Positions 54,501 through 63,768 of a DNA stretch of 64,000 nucleotides are shown here, piece after piece (within the stretch, counting starts at the first letter, position 1; the number at the start of each line of letters is the position of its first letter). Origin of the DNA: Sphingobium sp. AS12 (GTDB taxonomy: Bacteria; Pseudomonadota; Alphaproteobacteria; Sphingomonadales; Sphingomonadaceae). A model generated the notes under the pieces. The model had not been told where the DNA came from and did not search any database. It was given only the letters and a program-made list of their open reading frames with translations. The stretch lies in NCBI RefSeq assembly GCF_019097845.1, contig NZ_JAHRGM010000046.1, forward strand, positions 186,001-250,000, in the 5' to 3' direction. Made by a program: the position numbers and the translations under genes.

Positions 54501-57500
54501 CCGAGGCTGATCGTGGTCGCGTCGAGCGCCAGGCTCCCAGCGCTGCCGCACAGCGCGCTGCTCGCGCAGCCGTCTGCCGCATTGGCGCTGTTGGCGAGAC
54601 GCACGTTGCCGGCCTCGATCCGCACTGCCGAGCCCGCTGCCGCCTGCGCATCCGCAGCGAGGCCCGCAGTGTCGAGCACCAGGTCGTTGAACCTGTGCGT
54701 GCCTTCCGCGAACCGGATCGAGCCGGGCGAACGCACGGTCAGGCGTTCGGCCGCGCCGAGCTTGGCGCCAAGGCCGGTCCCGATCGCGCCGGCTTCGCCC
54801 GCAACATCGTCGCTGCCGGCGAAGCGGATGTCTGCCCCCGAGATCGCTGCGTACTTCGCATCGAGGGTGGCGGTGTCGGCGACGACAAAGCTGCCGCTCG
54901 TATCGAGCGCCAAGGCTTCGCCCGACAGCGTCGCTGCCCCAATCTGAAGCGTGGATGCGCCCAATCCGTCGCGTGCGATCAGCCGCTCCGGTCCGTTTGC
55001 AATGCGCAGGATCGACCCCGCTCCGCTGGCGCTATAGTCCGCATTTGTGAGGATACCGGGATCGCCGATCGCGGCGAGCGTGGCTCCGTCCTCGATCGTG
55101 AGCGCCGAGCCGGCGCCGCCGACCGCGAGCAGTAACTCGGAAGCCTGCAGGCTGGCGCCGCCCGCCATCGTGATGTTGGTGGCTGTGGCGGTGATGCTGG
55201 TCGTGCCGTCGGCATTGTCCGAGCGGCGACCGCCGATGAGCAGGCTCGGCGCGTCCAGCTTCGCGAGGGTCGCATCGGTGATCAGCAACGTGCCTTCCGG
55301 CGTTTCGGTATCAGCCGCGGCGATCAGGATGTTGCTGCCGAGGATATCGATCTGTCCGGCCTGTCCGCCTTCGCCGGGGCTGAGGTCGAACGCGCCCGCG
55401 ACCTTGAGCTCATTAAGCGGGGCCAACACCACGCGTGCCGCGTCGAGCGGCAGGCGCGGCCGAGTATCGCTGCGATCAGTCAGGTAATCCGAGCCCGAGG
55501 TGGTCTTGATGCTCGAATATTTGGTAAAGACATCCTTGGTCTGCACCGTGAACGAATGGCGGCTCGATTCCGCGATATCGGTGCCCGCATAGGCGAAGGT
55601 GCCGCCGACCACCACGCTGCCGTCGAGCAGCTTCGTGCTGCTTCCCGGCAGCGGCGCGGCCGAGCCGGTGTTCTCGACCAGGCGCAGCGCGCCGGGGATC
55701 GCCATCGCATACTTCGCAGGGACCAGCAGATACTCGCCCACCGCGATGCCATTGCCGCCGTCGAGATGAACAGAGCGACCCACTTGCGCGCCGTAAAGGT
55801 CGCCATAGTCGGCCGAGTAGATCGGATCGTAGGGCGCGATCTTGCCGGCCTCCGCCACCGGCACCAGGGCATAGACTTGCCGCTGGTCGGGATATTGATA
55901 ACCGACGCCCGTTGCCGGATCATAATGATTGGCGCTGAACGCGTCGTGGTTGAAGCGGTCGAGCACGTCGCGCGAGCCGCCGACGCCCGACTGGAACTCA
56001 TAGGCATAGACGTCACCGCCGCCCCGGCCGTCGATCAGCGCGCCCTCTGCCTGCACGATCGATCCCGCCGACAGCACCAGTTCGCCAACAGGCAACTTCG
56101 TCAGCGGCGTCGAAATCGACGGGAAGTAATATTCCACTCCGTCGGTCGTGGTGCCATAGGGCACCGTTAGGCCCGCACCCGAAACACTCGTCACACTGCC
56201 CGCGCCGAAAATCAGGGACTGGGTCGGGGTCGAAGTCAATGCCCCCGCGGTGCCAAACGCGATCGACGTGGAACTCCCCAGTTCGATCAGGCCGAGCGGC
56301 GCCGCAAGATAGCCATTCTGCACGATCTCGCGCGCCAGGACGCGGAGATGCGTGCCCGCCGACAACGGCGCTCGCGCAGTTGGATCGAGGAAGCTGTTTC
56401 CAAAAGTAATCCTGTGATCGCCGAGCGCCGCGATTTCGAACGGCCGGGAGGGTTGTCTTCCCGGCAAGTCGATCAGCTTATCTTCAAGCAAACCTTGTAA
56501 ATTGCCGGTGCCGGTCGTCGCATAGGTCCGTCGAGCGTCGATAAGAAGATCGCCGCCTGTAACCAGTGCACCATCGTAGGTTTCGGCCGTTCCGGGAGCT
56601 TGCCCCCAGTCGACGCCCGTCAGGCGCACGTCGCCCGGCGTCGCCAAGGTCATTGAGGCGACCGAACCGTCGATCGTGATCCCGCCGACGATGTCGATGC
56701 CCTGCGCGCCGCCGACCAGGCGCACCTGCGCGCTGCCTTCATTGCCCGCAATAGGGTCGGCGTTCCCCGCCCGGCTTGCCAGCCGGACATAACCCGCACG
56801 GATCGTGGCATCGGTCCCCTCTGGCGCATGAATCGATACGTCCGCACCGTCGAAGAGATTGCTCGGCACGAGCGGATCTTGTGAGGTGACCATCAATGCC
56901 TTGCGCAGTGTCAGGTCGAATTTGCCGTCGAGGGTGAGAGAGCGCCGTGCAGTGACGGTATCGAACCCGCTGTCGGTGAGTAGCTGTACGTTCAGATAGT
57001 CCGCCGTGGTGCCGTCTCCGCTCCCAAGCGTGGGATCAAGCCACTCGAGCGTCCCGCCCTCGGCCTGGGCAACGCCGCCAAATGCCAGGATCGGCGTGGA
57101 ACCCAGAGTGCCGCCGCCGAGCGCCGAAATCGTTCCCGCCTTGCTCCATTCGAACCAGGGGGCAAGCCTGCCGAGTCCGGCCGCCATGTCGAAGGTCGCG
57201 CTGGCGCCGCTGATATTCAGCAGCGCGCCGTCTTCGCGAACCAGAGCCCGGCCTGAACTCTGAGCTGGCCCGCCACCCTCACGCCTGCCTTGCCTCGGCG
57301 CATCCAGTCGCAGATCGCCTCCGTCGATTACGCGTCCGGACAGAAGTTGACGCCCCCCGATGACCTGTGACCGCGGATTGGTGGTCGCAATGCCGGAAAG
57401 ATCGGTGGTGCTGCCCTCTTTCAGGACGATCCCGTCGCCCTGGTCGACCAGGGCCAGAAAATGGATCAGGCGGTCGGCGCCGGGCTTCGACACCAGCTCG

Positions 57501-60500
57501 GCATTCGTGATCGATGGATCGGTAGCGCTCGCCGCCGCATCGAGGAAGCGCCCTTGGCCGTCGACGGATCCGCCAAACGCTTCGGAGAGGTCACGCACGC
57601 CGAGCCCTGCAGCGATCAGGCTGTCGGGAAGATCATTTCGCTGAATGATCGATCCGCCATGCAGGGTGATATTGCCCGCATTGTAGAGCTTGGACACGGA
57701 GATCGAGGCTTCCGGCGCGCCGATGATCGACCCGCCTTCCATTACATCGAGTTCGGTCAGGCCACCGAGCACCAGATGCGCGGCCTTGCGATCCCACAGG
57801 GCAACATTGGTCGTCGGTGCAAGGAAGGATTGCGACCGCAGGTTGGCCCCCGTCCCGAGACTGCGCAAAGCATTGCTCTGGTCGACGGTGAGCAACGTCG
57901 GCAACATCCATTGGGTGAGATCGAGCGTCTCGCCATTGCCGACCACGAACCGGGTGGTCTCGAGGAAGGCAGATTTGGAGACGCGGTCGTTGGCGAACAG
58001 ATCGTCGACAATGCGCGAGCGGTAGCTCGACATGTCAAGCGTGCCGAACCCCGTCTTCTTGAAGAAGTCGAGGCCGATATGGGTTGAGCCGGGGCGGCTG
58101 TCCGAACCAAAGCTCACATCGGGCGCAACCAGCTCGAACGTGCCGCCACCGGCAAAGCCAAAGCCGAGGATCGACGCATCTGCTATGTCGATCGTCGAGC
58201 GAGAATCCGGGACCAGCTGAGGTAAAGTCTGAGCTAGTATATTCCTATCTCCCGGCACCGGCGTAAATTCGACCGATTGACTTGTTCCTCCCAGCGGGAT
58301 GTTCGATGTTCCTCCCATATTGAGAACATTGTTGGTGTATTGGGTCGACGTATAAACTGTGTTGTTGATCAGTGAGACATCGCCGCCTTTGCCATCCAAA
58401 ACGACACCGCCGGTGGGGGTGACATGGCCACCCGAACTCACATCAAGCGTGCCGCTGACCCGTACGCTCCCGGAAAGGTCCACCGCGCGTGTGACGGTCG
58501 ACAGACTGTCGCCGATCCCGAAGAAAACATTGGGCGCGACTGTCAGTTTGATGCTGCCGCCATTCCGCCAGGCACCGCCTAGTGGTGCGTCGCTAGTGTA
58601 GTCGTTGACCCAAAGCCCTGCCGTCGACAACTTTCCGGTGACAATGACATCGAATGGGCTGAAAACACCGGGATCGTCTGCGTAAAGAAAATTGGGAGGA
58701 AGGTCATCGCCCAGACCCTCACCGTACAGGCCGGTGCGGAACGCCGAGCCATTGCTTACATTTTCTCTTAACCCAAAGCGGTCGCGGTCCAGCTGCAGGC
58801 CGAACAGCGTCGTCGTTGCCTCGATCGTCCCCGACGCCACCGTGACATTTCCGTCGAACCTTATTCTCCGCCCCGCCTCGACCGATAGAAGACCGCCGGG
58901 CATAAGGTTGAGATCAGACACGCCTGTTATCTGGAGCGCCTCCGCACCCTGCAGAGTCACTGGGTTTAATCCGGCGAAGGTGACCATTCCTGCAGCGGTA
59001 AGCGAGAGTTGCGACAGCCCGGCATAATTGAGCATCGTGTCGGACAGAAGCAATTCGGCCCGGTTGGAATCCGCATTCCCGCGCGTGCCGTGATAGACGA
59101 GCATATCGCCGAGCGAGCTTATCGAAAGCGCGCCACCAGAAGGCAGTTCGTAGGGCGAGGCCTGCAAGCTGCGGCCAAGAGTGGTCGACACAAGGCTGGC
59201 CTTATCGCCCTTGGCGATCTGCCGTGCCCCCGCGAAAGCATTGGCATGAACCGTACCGTCGACGGTCACCGCCGCGCCGCTGATCGTCAGCGCGCCCGCG
59301 TCGCGGCCTTCGTCATAGGCGGCATCGGTGCGCTCGCGCTGTCCCGTGCCCAGCTGCCAGCTGCGCAGCATGCCAATCCTCGGTTGCCGCACTTCGGTCG
59401 TGCTGGTAATGACGTCGACATAGACGTCGTTGGGACTGGCCTTGGCAATATCGACGATGCGGCCGTCCGCTGTTACGAGCTTGCTCGTCTTGATCGACCC
59501 CGCGGCGTAGCTGACCCAACCGCCCGAGATGTCGATCGTTGCGCCATTTGCGATATGAACGCTGGGCGCATTGGCGACGGTAACGCCGTCGAATTGCTGC
59601 AATTCGCTCGTGGCGAGAGTGACGGTGCCACCCTTGGTCATGAACTCGGCGGCTGTCGCCGGGATCTGGCCTGCGATACTGGCGCCTTCGATCAGCGGCG
59701 AGCCCACCCAGGCGACTCCGTCCTCGCGGACACCCGATAGCCGCGGGTCGATGAACATCGTCTTGCCGTTAAGCGAAAAGTTCCCGTCGACCTCGACCTC
59801 GCGATAGTTGGGCGTATCGCGCAATTCTCCGCGTTTGACCGGCGCGATCTCGATCGAATTGCGCGAAGCGTCGAGCTGTACATCCTTCAGGCCCGACACA
59901 TCGACCAGCGCGTCGCGGCCGATTTCGATACGGCCCGGATGGGTCAGGTTAAAGCTGTTACGATATGCCTCATCTTCGATCGTGTTGACGCCGACCGAGA
60001 CGGTTGCACCTGGCGCATAGATGAGGGCATTCTGACCCAGAGTCAGATCGGTCGCGGCCAGTCCTCCGAGCCTTTGGTACAAGAGAAGGAATTGCGTTCC
60101 GATCTCTATCTGCGACGGCTTGAAGCCTGCGGGTTCATTGGCCGTGCCGATCGGGATCGTCTCGCCATTGTCGTCGGCTGTGATGACCAGCGCGCCTGCG
60201 GCTCTCGCGTTAGCGCTGCCTCCTAATACGATCTGACCCGCCGTGAGCGAGATCTTCCCGTTGCGCGCCACACTGGTGGTGGCCGACAATAGTCCGTTCT
60301 GGGCTATGCTGCCTTCTGCCCCGGTGCCGAGCGAGAGATAACCACGCTTGGATTCGATCAGGCCATTGTTGACGATCGTGCCATCGGCCTGGCCGGTGAA
60401 GGCGAAGCTGTTGAGCTTGTAACCGCGCACATAAGGATCGAGGCTACTATCAGCGCCGGTCGATTCCCCGTACATCACGGCACGGCCGGCCTGCAGGCTG

Positions 60501-61591
60501 ACCTGACCGTCGACCGCGCTAAGCGCGCCGCCGTTTGCGATCTCAGGTGCGGTGAGCATCACGAAACCGCCCGCGCCGCCATTGATGCGCGCTCCGGCAT
60601 CGACGACGATTCCACCCTCGGCCACGGAGGCAAACTCTTTTCCGTCGCCCGTCGTCATTCCCGATACGAGCAGCGGGGCTACGGCGCTCGTGTTGTCCAC
60701 GGAGAGACCCGCCGTACCGTTCGCGGGCGTGAACAGACCAAGCTCGAGATACGCTGCGTTGCGCTCCACCAGCGTCGTTGCCGTCGTCGGCCCGCCAAAT
60801 CGGTCGACGAACCGCGCGGCATTCCCCAGTTCGAGCGTGCTTGCGAGCAGGGAGTGCGTGTTGACCTGGCTATCCTTGCCGAAAATGATACCGGCGCGGT
60901 TTAGCACAACCACCGCGCCATCGGCCTTGAGATTGCCTAGGATCAGGCTCGGATCGGTGGCGTTGGTGACGCGATTGACCGCGACCCAGCCCGGCTGCGC
61001 CTGACCATTGGATTTTTGATTGAACTGCAACGTCGTGTTCTTACCGATGTCGAAGCGGTTCCACGACAGCAGCGCACGCTCCTGCGTCTGGTCGATGGTC
61101 ACCGTCACATGGCCATCGGTTCCGGGGGTCTGCGAAGGCAGCCCCGCACCCTGCCAGGTCTTGAGACCGGTCAGATCATACTGCGCGCCCGCGCTGATCA
61201 GCAGCTCGTTTGCTCGGGTCGTGTTCCCCGCGCGGGTCGCCGCGATCGCCTCGCGGATCGCATCGGTCGGATCGAGGCCGTCGCGGTCGAGCCCGTCGAC
61301 CACCGGCCCACGGTTCGCCGCCTCTCGGATCGAGGCGACATAAGCGCGAATTTCATCGACCCGGGCCTGGGTGGTCTGCTGGCGTTGAAGCGCACCCTTC
61401 ATCGTGCCCGAGCGCACCGGCACGTTCACCTGCGTCGTCGCCGGACGCGGCGCGGGCTGGCGGCCGAGCACCGCGCCCATCGTCTGGGCGCTCACCGGCG
61501 CTGGCAGCGCAGTCGCCAACGCGGCAAGGCTCGCGCCTACCAACAGGACACGGCGGCCGAGGGTCGAATGCTGCGACGCGCGTGGGGTCAT
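48548..61591 (-). CDS. Giant FHA-type (TpsA/DUF3739) exoprotein
   Basis: A 4347-residue secreted protein. The signal peptide ends PAPVSAQ near residue 35. A TPS-type secretion domain follows (about 150-265): LLSWNRFDIGKNTTLQF, WVAVNRVTNATDPSLILGNL and VVVLNRAGIIFGKDSQVNTH. The usual NPNG motif appears here as NRAG. The rest is a long right-handed beta-helix of short repeats (SVSGAGLTVP-, NGGDIALWGQ-type). Family features of DUF3739 lie towards the C-terminus. The end is GRCDPNTPGDPDCR, with paired Cys in the last dozen residues, as in HMW1 where a C-terminal loop anchors the protein. No TpsB transporter is in the window. The porin precedes it and the Hint gene follows. Adhesion or biofilm roles are plausible. 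Confidence 0.88.
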   Translation of the reverse strand: MTPRASQHSTLGRRVLLVGASLAALATALPAPVSAQTMGAVLGRQPAPRPATTQVNVPVRSGTMKGALQRQQTTQARVDEIRAYVASIREAANRGPVVDGLDRDGLDPTDAIREAIAATRAGNTTRANELLISAGAQYDLTGLKTWQGAGLPSQTPGTDGHVTVTIDQTQERALLSWNRFDIGKNTTLQFNQKSNGQAQPGWVAVNRVTNATDPSLILGNLKADGAVVVLNRAGIIFGKDSQVNTHSLLASTLELGNAARFVDRFGGPTTATTLVERNAAYLELGLFTPANGTAGLSVDNTSAVAPLLVSGMTTGDGKEFASVAEGGIVVDAGARINGGAGGFVMLTAPEIANGGALSAVDGQVSLQAGRAVMYGESTGADSSLDPYVRGYKLNSFAFTGQADGTIVNNGLIESKRGYLSLGTGAEGSIAQNGLLSATTSVARNGKISLTAGQIVLGGSANARAAGALVITADDNGETIPIGTANEPAGFKPSQIEIGTQFLLLYQRLGGLAATDLTLGQNALIYAPGATVSVGVNTIEDEAYRNSFNLTHPGRIEIGRDALVDVSGLKDVQLDASRNSIEIAPVKRGELRDTPNYREVEVDGNFSLNGKTMFIDPRLSGVREDGVAWVGSPLIEGASIAGQIPATAAEFMTKGGTVTLATSELQQFDGVTVANAPSVHIANGATIDISGGWVSYAAGSIKTSKLVTADGRIVDIAKASPNDVYVDVITSTTEVRQPRIGMLRSWQLGTGQRERTDAAYDEGRDAGALTISGAAVTVDGTVHANAFAGARQIAKGDKASLVSTTLGRSLQASPYELPSGGALSISSLGDMLVYHGTRGNADSNRAELLLSDTMLNYAGLSQLSLTAAGMVTFAGLNPVTLQGAEALQITGVSDLNLMPGGLLSVEAGRRIRFDGNVTVASGTIEATTTLFGLQLDRDRFGLRENVSNGSAFRTGLYGEGLGDDLPPNFLYADDPGVFSPFDVIVTGKLSTAGLWVNDYTSDAPLGGAWRNGGSIKLTVAPNVFFGIGDSLSTVTRAVDLSGSVRVSGTLDVSSGGHVTPTGGVVLDGKGGDVSLINNTVYTSTQYTNNVLNMGGTSNIPLGGTSQSVEFTPVPGDRNILAQTLPQLVPDSRSTIDIADASILGFGFAGGGTFELVAPDVSFGSDSRPGSTHIGLDFFKKTGFGTLDMSSYRSRIVDDLFANDRVSKSAFLETTRFVVGNGETLDLTQWMLPTLLTVDQSNALRSLGTGANLRSQSFLAPTTNVALWDRKAAHLVLGGLTELDVMEGGSIIGAPEASISVSKLYNAGNITLHGGSIIQRNDLPDSLIAAGLGVRDLSEAFGGSVDGQGRFLDAAASATDPSITNAELVSKPGADRLIHFLALVDQGDGIVLKEGSTTDLSGIATTNPRSQVIGGRQLLSGRVIDGGDLRLDAPRQGRREGGGPAQSSGRALVREDGALLNISGASATFDMAAGLGRLAPWFEWSKAGTISALGGGTLGSTPILAFGGVAQAEGGTLEWLDPTLGSGDGTTADYLNVQLLTDSGFDTVTARRSLTLDGKFDLTLRKALMVTSQDPLVPSNLFDGADVSIHAPEGTDATIRAGYVRLASRAGNADPIAGNEGSAQVRLVGGAQGIDIVGGITIDGSVASMTLATPGDVRLTGVDWGQAPGTAETYDGALVTGGDLLIDARRTYATTGTGNLQGLLEDKLIDLPGRQPSRPFEIAALGDHRITFGNSFLDPTARAPLSAGTHLRVLAREIVQNGYLAAPLGLIELGSSTSIAFGTAGALTSTPTQSLIFGAGSVTSVSGAGLTVPYGTTTDGVEYYFPSISTPLTKLPVGELVLSAGSIVQAEGALIDGRGGGDVYAYEFQSGVGGSRDVLDRFNHDAFSANHYDPATGVGYQYPDQRQVYALVPVAEAGKIAPYDPIYSADYGDLYGAQVGRSVHLDGGNGIAVGEYLLVPAKYAMAIPGALRLVENTGSAAPLPGSSTKLLDGSVVVGGTFAYAGTDIAESSRHSFTVQTKDVFTKYSSIKTTSGSDYLTDRSDTRPRLPLDAARVVLAPLNELKVAGAFDLSPGEGGQAGQIDILGSNILIAAADTETPEGTLLITDATLAKLDAPSLLIGGRRSDNADGTTSITATATNITMAGGASLQASELLLAVGGAGSALTIEDGATLAAIGDPGILTNADYSASGAGSILRIANGPERLIARDGLGASTLQIGAATLSGEALALDTSGSFVVADTATLDAKYAAISGADIRFAGSDDVAGEAGAIGTGLGAKLGAAERLTVRSPGSIRFAEGTHRFNDLVLDTAGLAADAQAAAGSAVRIEAGNVRLANSANAADGCASSALCGSAGSLALDATTISLGSNGARASGFADSVTLAASDGIYVEGKGSFDAGDAGLMLNAPFIADRAAAADPREQTARPDYTFRTSGAVTVSATNTNAGAEITGNSAPGARIAFGTIDDRVQSVSISGATIRATAGIIDVQSEGDISLAGATLSVPGYEKTFGDEVDPVIVSAGGGTINLFSANGSIATDVASALITDTGKGNAGSLNLLAGNGAVALLAALNPGFAIDPEAEVAEGAPAPLLRQGSFTLDSGSGSFDFGGFVENYATQFGGDVWIRTGSGNLDLGQGQNLKAKSVTLTADGGAITIAGALDTSGVDVKGMSADAARNAAVNGGDIALWGQQGVTLASTALLDTHTTGYAHTDSRPAKAGNVTIGVGSESAALTIAGGATIDVGARRTQAEAGVGRLIPQVITDPATGSPVTVYRYAEPDQGGTVTFRAPVIGAQRDKVALSQRGTIVGADSVQLEAFQRYDLDAMADSGLYIGITRGPDGAILLDFGATGANPFTTDMALADGTSSLVRFIQGFDVSTVDGSNLDGMRLRPGVELSSIGAIETVSQWNLAAASFSPAQLQAAVDAGVLELIPEISGGEPRYRVVPGKEGQLLDHHATFLYRTDGSARGEAPVVTLRAGNDLTINRSISDGFFTFRDKSDPDYINYQLGGGDRTYQPGIQFSCGGLSGSCSSIAAYGNGSNPGTTSTLTISLNTAANQGNQYGGAVNVNSPFSLIGNGADGGGEDRNTLGFAELFPLLDGDVAMHSSDLRLVAGAGNTLSANPLVVDRALTADVALQGEYSYRLTATGTVAYDGPLQFRLQRPSTDPTNVSFDIGDTLNLSETVANLNQLRDDAYTQLNWGTSAGLGADTRAAAQAYFAGKGYRFVGNAVNPTGIIAPLHEVVAFLQSFEPTYQAGLASGRTGYSANRTPPVIRYGNANQQDAPSAPNQAWVRTAVRTGDGNIAVAASRDIDLRGGGQPVYRREDGTVAALPNYSGGISAVQFASSAIYTAGVRISGKDVMARAVDTGTLVSISPDSPYLSLSPESAEFIPSPKGISGNQPVLAGGGGDVSLDAGRDVLGRRDEWTQLFGTSSQSFGGARIGNSTPAAFSAGLNQTQPWRTGTVGDDTELGIAHGYFRSGVGALAGGDVRIHAGRDVSQLTVALGTTATTTLADIGKTMLTFGHGDLSLVAGRDVLAGAVDIGSGAATIHARRDISALGREPTSAQTPQYLRLRLADAVVDVSAGGAATLASVSALGADEQQSSAGFFSPAAGFSLSAIETVRIAQTAGLGRYGQVPSFIRPDNQALSDYFQILPPTLELTSIAAKVELPQNSPQLLYPSALGQLRIYSAGDIDGLVIGMDDADPGRVGGAFSNGTQLFQLPVVTAVTTNTQLRLQHHQFITHAGDPEPVRIYTDGSINQGAMFLPKQARITAAGDIVDMFFQGQNVASADTTRIRAGGDITATMGEAGVSGIPYVRSNNFIVGGPGGFIVEAGGDLGPFATSSNVRSPVDRNLYSNAGGIRTIGNDYNPWLPDDGASLSVRFGIAGGADYAALRETYLNPANFAMLDGDLFEQVSDSFGNRRPDRTKPIYTPLLAEWLRDNEPSAFSAIFGAESFPDSEAGNVGLASASYGKADELYVAFAAIDTFRQQRFLIDTLYFNELAQAAMPESPSHLQYVRGYRAVNTLFSPERGYTDNLAPYTTDPSTISDDRPLGVPVRALVDGQPQKAERIVTGNADLRLATIQTARGGDISILAPGGDLIAGSVVRTSEQAARRGTAFQYPRLEFGPHGILEGGNLAAPGALFESIPLGYEGLLTLRGGRISGFTDGDFILNQSRVFSQQSGDITLWSSNGDVAAGQGPKSASNFPPVTVRLDENGLAEVNSAGSVAGAGIGSFQRTPDDPPSDIYLIAPVGLVDAGDAGVRATGRIAVAAAQVANADNFQAAGDITGVPNATAQVTVTTPQEATSAIAAQAAQAANAGNQRDQRSLITVDVLGPASDGRCDPNTPGDPDCR

Positions 61592-61924
61592 GACAGGGCT
61601 CCAGCCGGCCGCGGGCCGGGACAGGCAGATGAAGATCGGAAGGCAGAGTGAACCACCAACCGCGGGGGCCGAGCGTGGTCATGCGGAGCAGCGATGTGTG
61701 CAGAAGATTGCGGTCGGGCGACCGTGCAGCCCAGAGGGTGTGGCAGCCGCGCCACCGCCCTCGTACGTTGGACCATGGGAGCGAGGTCCAGAATAAGATT
61801 GCTACCGGCAGCACGCTCGGCACGGCGCGACGCCGGAAACGCCGACGCGCTTGCGAACAGGCTCATTGGACAATCCGCGATCCGGACAATCTGGTCATAT
61901 GCTGCGAGCATCTTCATTTCCGGC
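61592..61924. other. Intergenic region between the porin and the FHA-type gene
   Basis: About 330 bases without a gene. GGAG lies ahead of the FHA ATG on the minus strand. I see no clear terminator for the porin or promoter boxes, though one of each would be expected. Confidence 0.4.
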
Positions 61925-63733
61925 TCAAAACGCGAACCCAAGATCGACGTGCAGAACATCGATCTTGAGCGGCGCATCGACGATCTCGTTGGCGGACAGC
62001 CAACGCGCACCGAGCGTCATATTGTTGAACGGCGCCCAGGCGCCACCGATGACGAAGCCCTTCGCATTCGTGCCGCCCAGGTGGAAATCGGAGTCAGTGA
62101 AGCTGTCGAGGACCGCGTCGCTCTCGATATATTTATAGGCTGCGTTGATCGCCCAGGAGCCGCGCTTGGCCCGCCGGGGATTGACGCTGAACAGCGCCGG
62201 ATCGCCGATCGAGAGATAGACGCCATAGGCCCGGTTGCCGCCCCGGAATTTCGCGGGATTGGTTGCGTCGCATACGCCCTGATCGGAATTGGTCGGATCG
62301 GTGATCTCGACATTGTTCAGCGGCTGGCCGAGCGTGCCGCGCAGACAGTTGTTCTCGGGATCGAAGCCGAAGTTATAAAGATAGCTGCCGGTAAGGCGCG
62401 CCTGGACCCGATCGCTGATCGGCACGCTCACCGAGCCGTTCACGTCGAGGATGCGATAGGCATATTTGAGGCCGAGATATTGCGGCTCCCGCGGATTGGC
62501 CGGATCCGCATTCGTGAAGTCGATATCGCGAAGGAAGAAATAGGTATTGCCCTTGGAGGCCCACAGCGGCCGCAGGATATCGGTCGAGCACTCGATATTC
62601 ACCGTCGAGAAGACGTCGCACGGCGCCGACACGTGCCCGCGCATGTAAGTGAAGTTGTGGAACGCCGCGCTCAGACTAACGTCTACCCCGCCTTCGAAGG
62701 TCTTACCGAGTTCCGCCTGCGCCGAGAACAGGTAGCGGTCACGCCAGTTGCGCTTGGCGGCCGAGGTCAGCGGAAAATTGGCTGGCTCGAACTCGATCGG
62801 GAACGCCCCGCCCCGGACTGCGAAGCGGAAATCCTCGGTGCCCAGCAGCTTCGAGACATTGGCCTCGCCATAGACGCCGTCCAGCGCGAGATCAGGATCG
62901 AACATCAAATCCGTCGCGCGAAACGGATTGTCGAACCGCCCCACCATCGCCGTCAGCCCGGGGAAGAGCTCGCCCTTGGCATAGGCATTCTGAATCCACA
63001 GGTCGCGCTTGCGAAAACCGCCGGTCAGCCCAGCGTTGGTCGAGATCGGGCCCGGATCGTCGCCCGTCGCCAGCTGGAAGCCGAGCGTGAACCGGTCCGC
63101 CACCTTCGCCTCGATGCCAATCCGCGCACGGATCTGCATATTGTTGATCTTATCACGGAGCGTGTTGATCGTTGGCAGCGCCTGACCACCAAAGCCGGAT
63201 ATATCGTAGGGGCCCGTCTCGTTGAATGCCGGCACATCGACATAGGCGCTAAGCGCATTGTCCTTCGAATACAGCGCCGACGCCGATCGGAACCGGAAGT
63301 CGCCATGAATCTCGACATTGCGTGTCCACGACGGCGCCGCGGCATCGGGGGCTGCCCAGCGTTCGGTTTGTGCCTGCGCCAGGACTTCCTGGCGCAACTC
63401 GTCCTTGATCTGCTGACGCACGGTCTCTGGAACATAAGGCACGCGCACCGCGCCCGCAGGCGGCGGCGCAAGCTCGGCCGACTGCGCCGGCGGGGTCACC
63501 GCGCGCTGCTGGGCCTCGGCTTGCGCGCGCCGCATCAGCGCCTCGCCTTTTTCTGGACTGACGATGCCTTCCTCAACGAGGAGTTTCACCATTGTCGCCA
63601 CGGCGCTGTCAGGCTGCGCGGCCTGGCCTTGAGCTTCCTGCCCGAACGCCGGCCCTGCCGTCAGCAGCGTCGCGCACACTGCCGTAGTGAGCATCAACCC
63701 TTCGGCTCGCAGAAACTTCAATCGCTGTGACAT
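61925..63733 (-). CDS. Putative outer-membrane porin with N-terminal coiled coil
   Basis: A 602-residue outer-membrane protein of the Putative_porin type. A signal peptide ends PAFGQ, then a short helical region (MVKLLVEEGIVSPEKGEALM and RRAQAEAQQR) likely anchors or trimerises it. A beta-barrel follows: NVEIHGDFRFRSASALYS, AYAKGELFPGLTAMVGRFDN and the terminal LHVDLGFAF, with a C-terminal Phe typical of OMP insertion. ATG 63733 follows GGGGAAT. A TonB-like gene ends 35 bases upstream on the same strand, so it may be co-transcribed. Substrate unknown. Confidence 0.85.
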   Translation of the reverse strand: MSQRLKFLRAEGLMLTTAVCATLLTAGPAFGQEAQGQAAQPDSAVATMVKLLVEEGIVSPEKGEALMRRAQAEAQQRAVTPPAQSAELAPPPAGAVRVPYVPETVRQQIKDELRQEVLAQAQTERWAAPDAAAPSWTRNVEIHGDFRFRSASALYSKDNALSAYVDVPAFNETGPYDISGFGGQALPTINTLRDKINNMQIRARIGIEAKVADRFTLGFQLATGDDPGPISTNAGLTGGFRKRDLWIQNAYAKGELFPGLTAMVGRFDNPFRATDLMFDPDLALDGVYGEANVSKLLGTEDFRFAVRGGAFPIEFEPANFPLTSAAKRNWRDRYLFSAQAELGKTFEGGVDVSLSAAFHNFTYMRGHVSAPCDVFSTVNIECSTDILRPLWASKGNTYFFLRDIDFTNADPANPREPQYLGLKYAYRILDVNGSVSVPISDRVQARLTGSYLYNFGFDPENNCLRGTLGQPLNNVEITDPTNSDQGVCDATNPAKFRGGNRAYGVYLSIGDPALFSVNPRRAKRGSWAINAAYKYIESDAVLDSFTDSDFHLGGTNAKGFVIGGAWAPFNNMTLGARWLSANEIVDAPLKIDVLHVDLGFAF

Positions 63734-63768
63734 TCGTATTCCCCTTTGCCCGCTTGGGGCGTCGATGA

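Noticed and set aside
52589-55135. 848-codon open frame antisense to the giant exoprotein
   Set aside because: It lies entirely inside the FHA-type gene on the other strand, with low-complexity translation and no domain; a consequence of GC-rich codon use.
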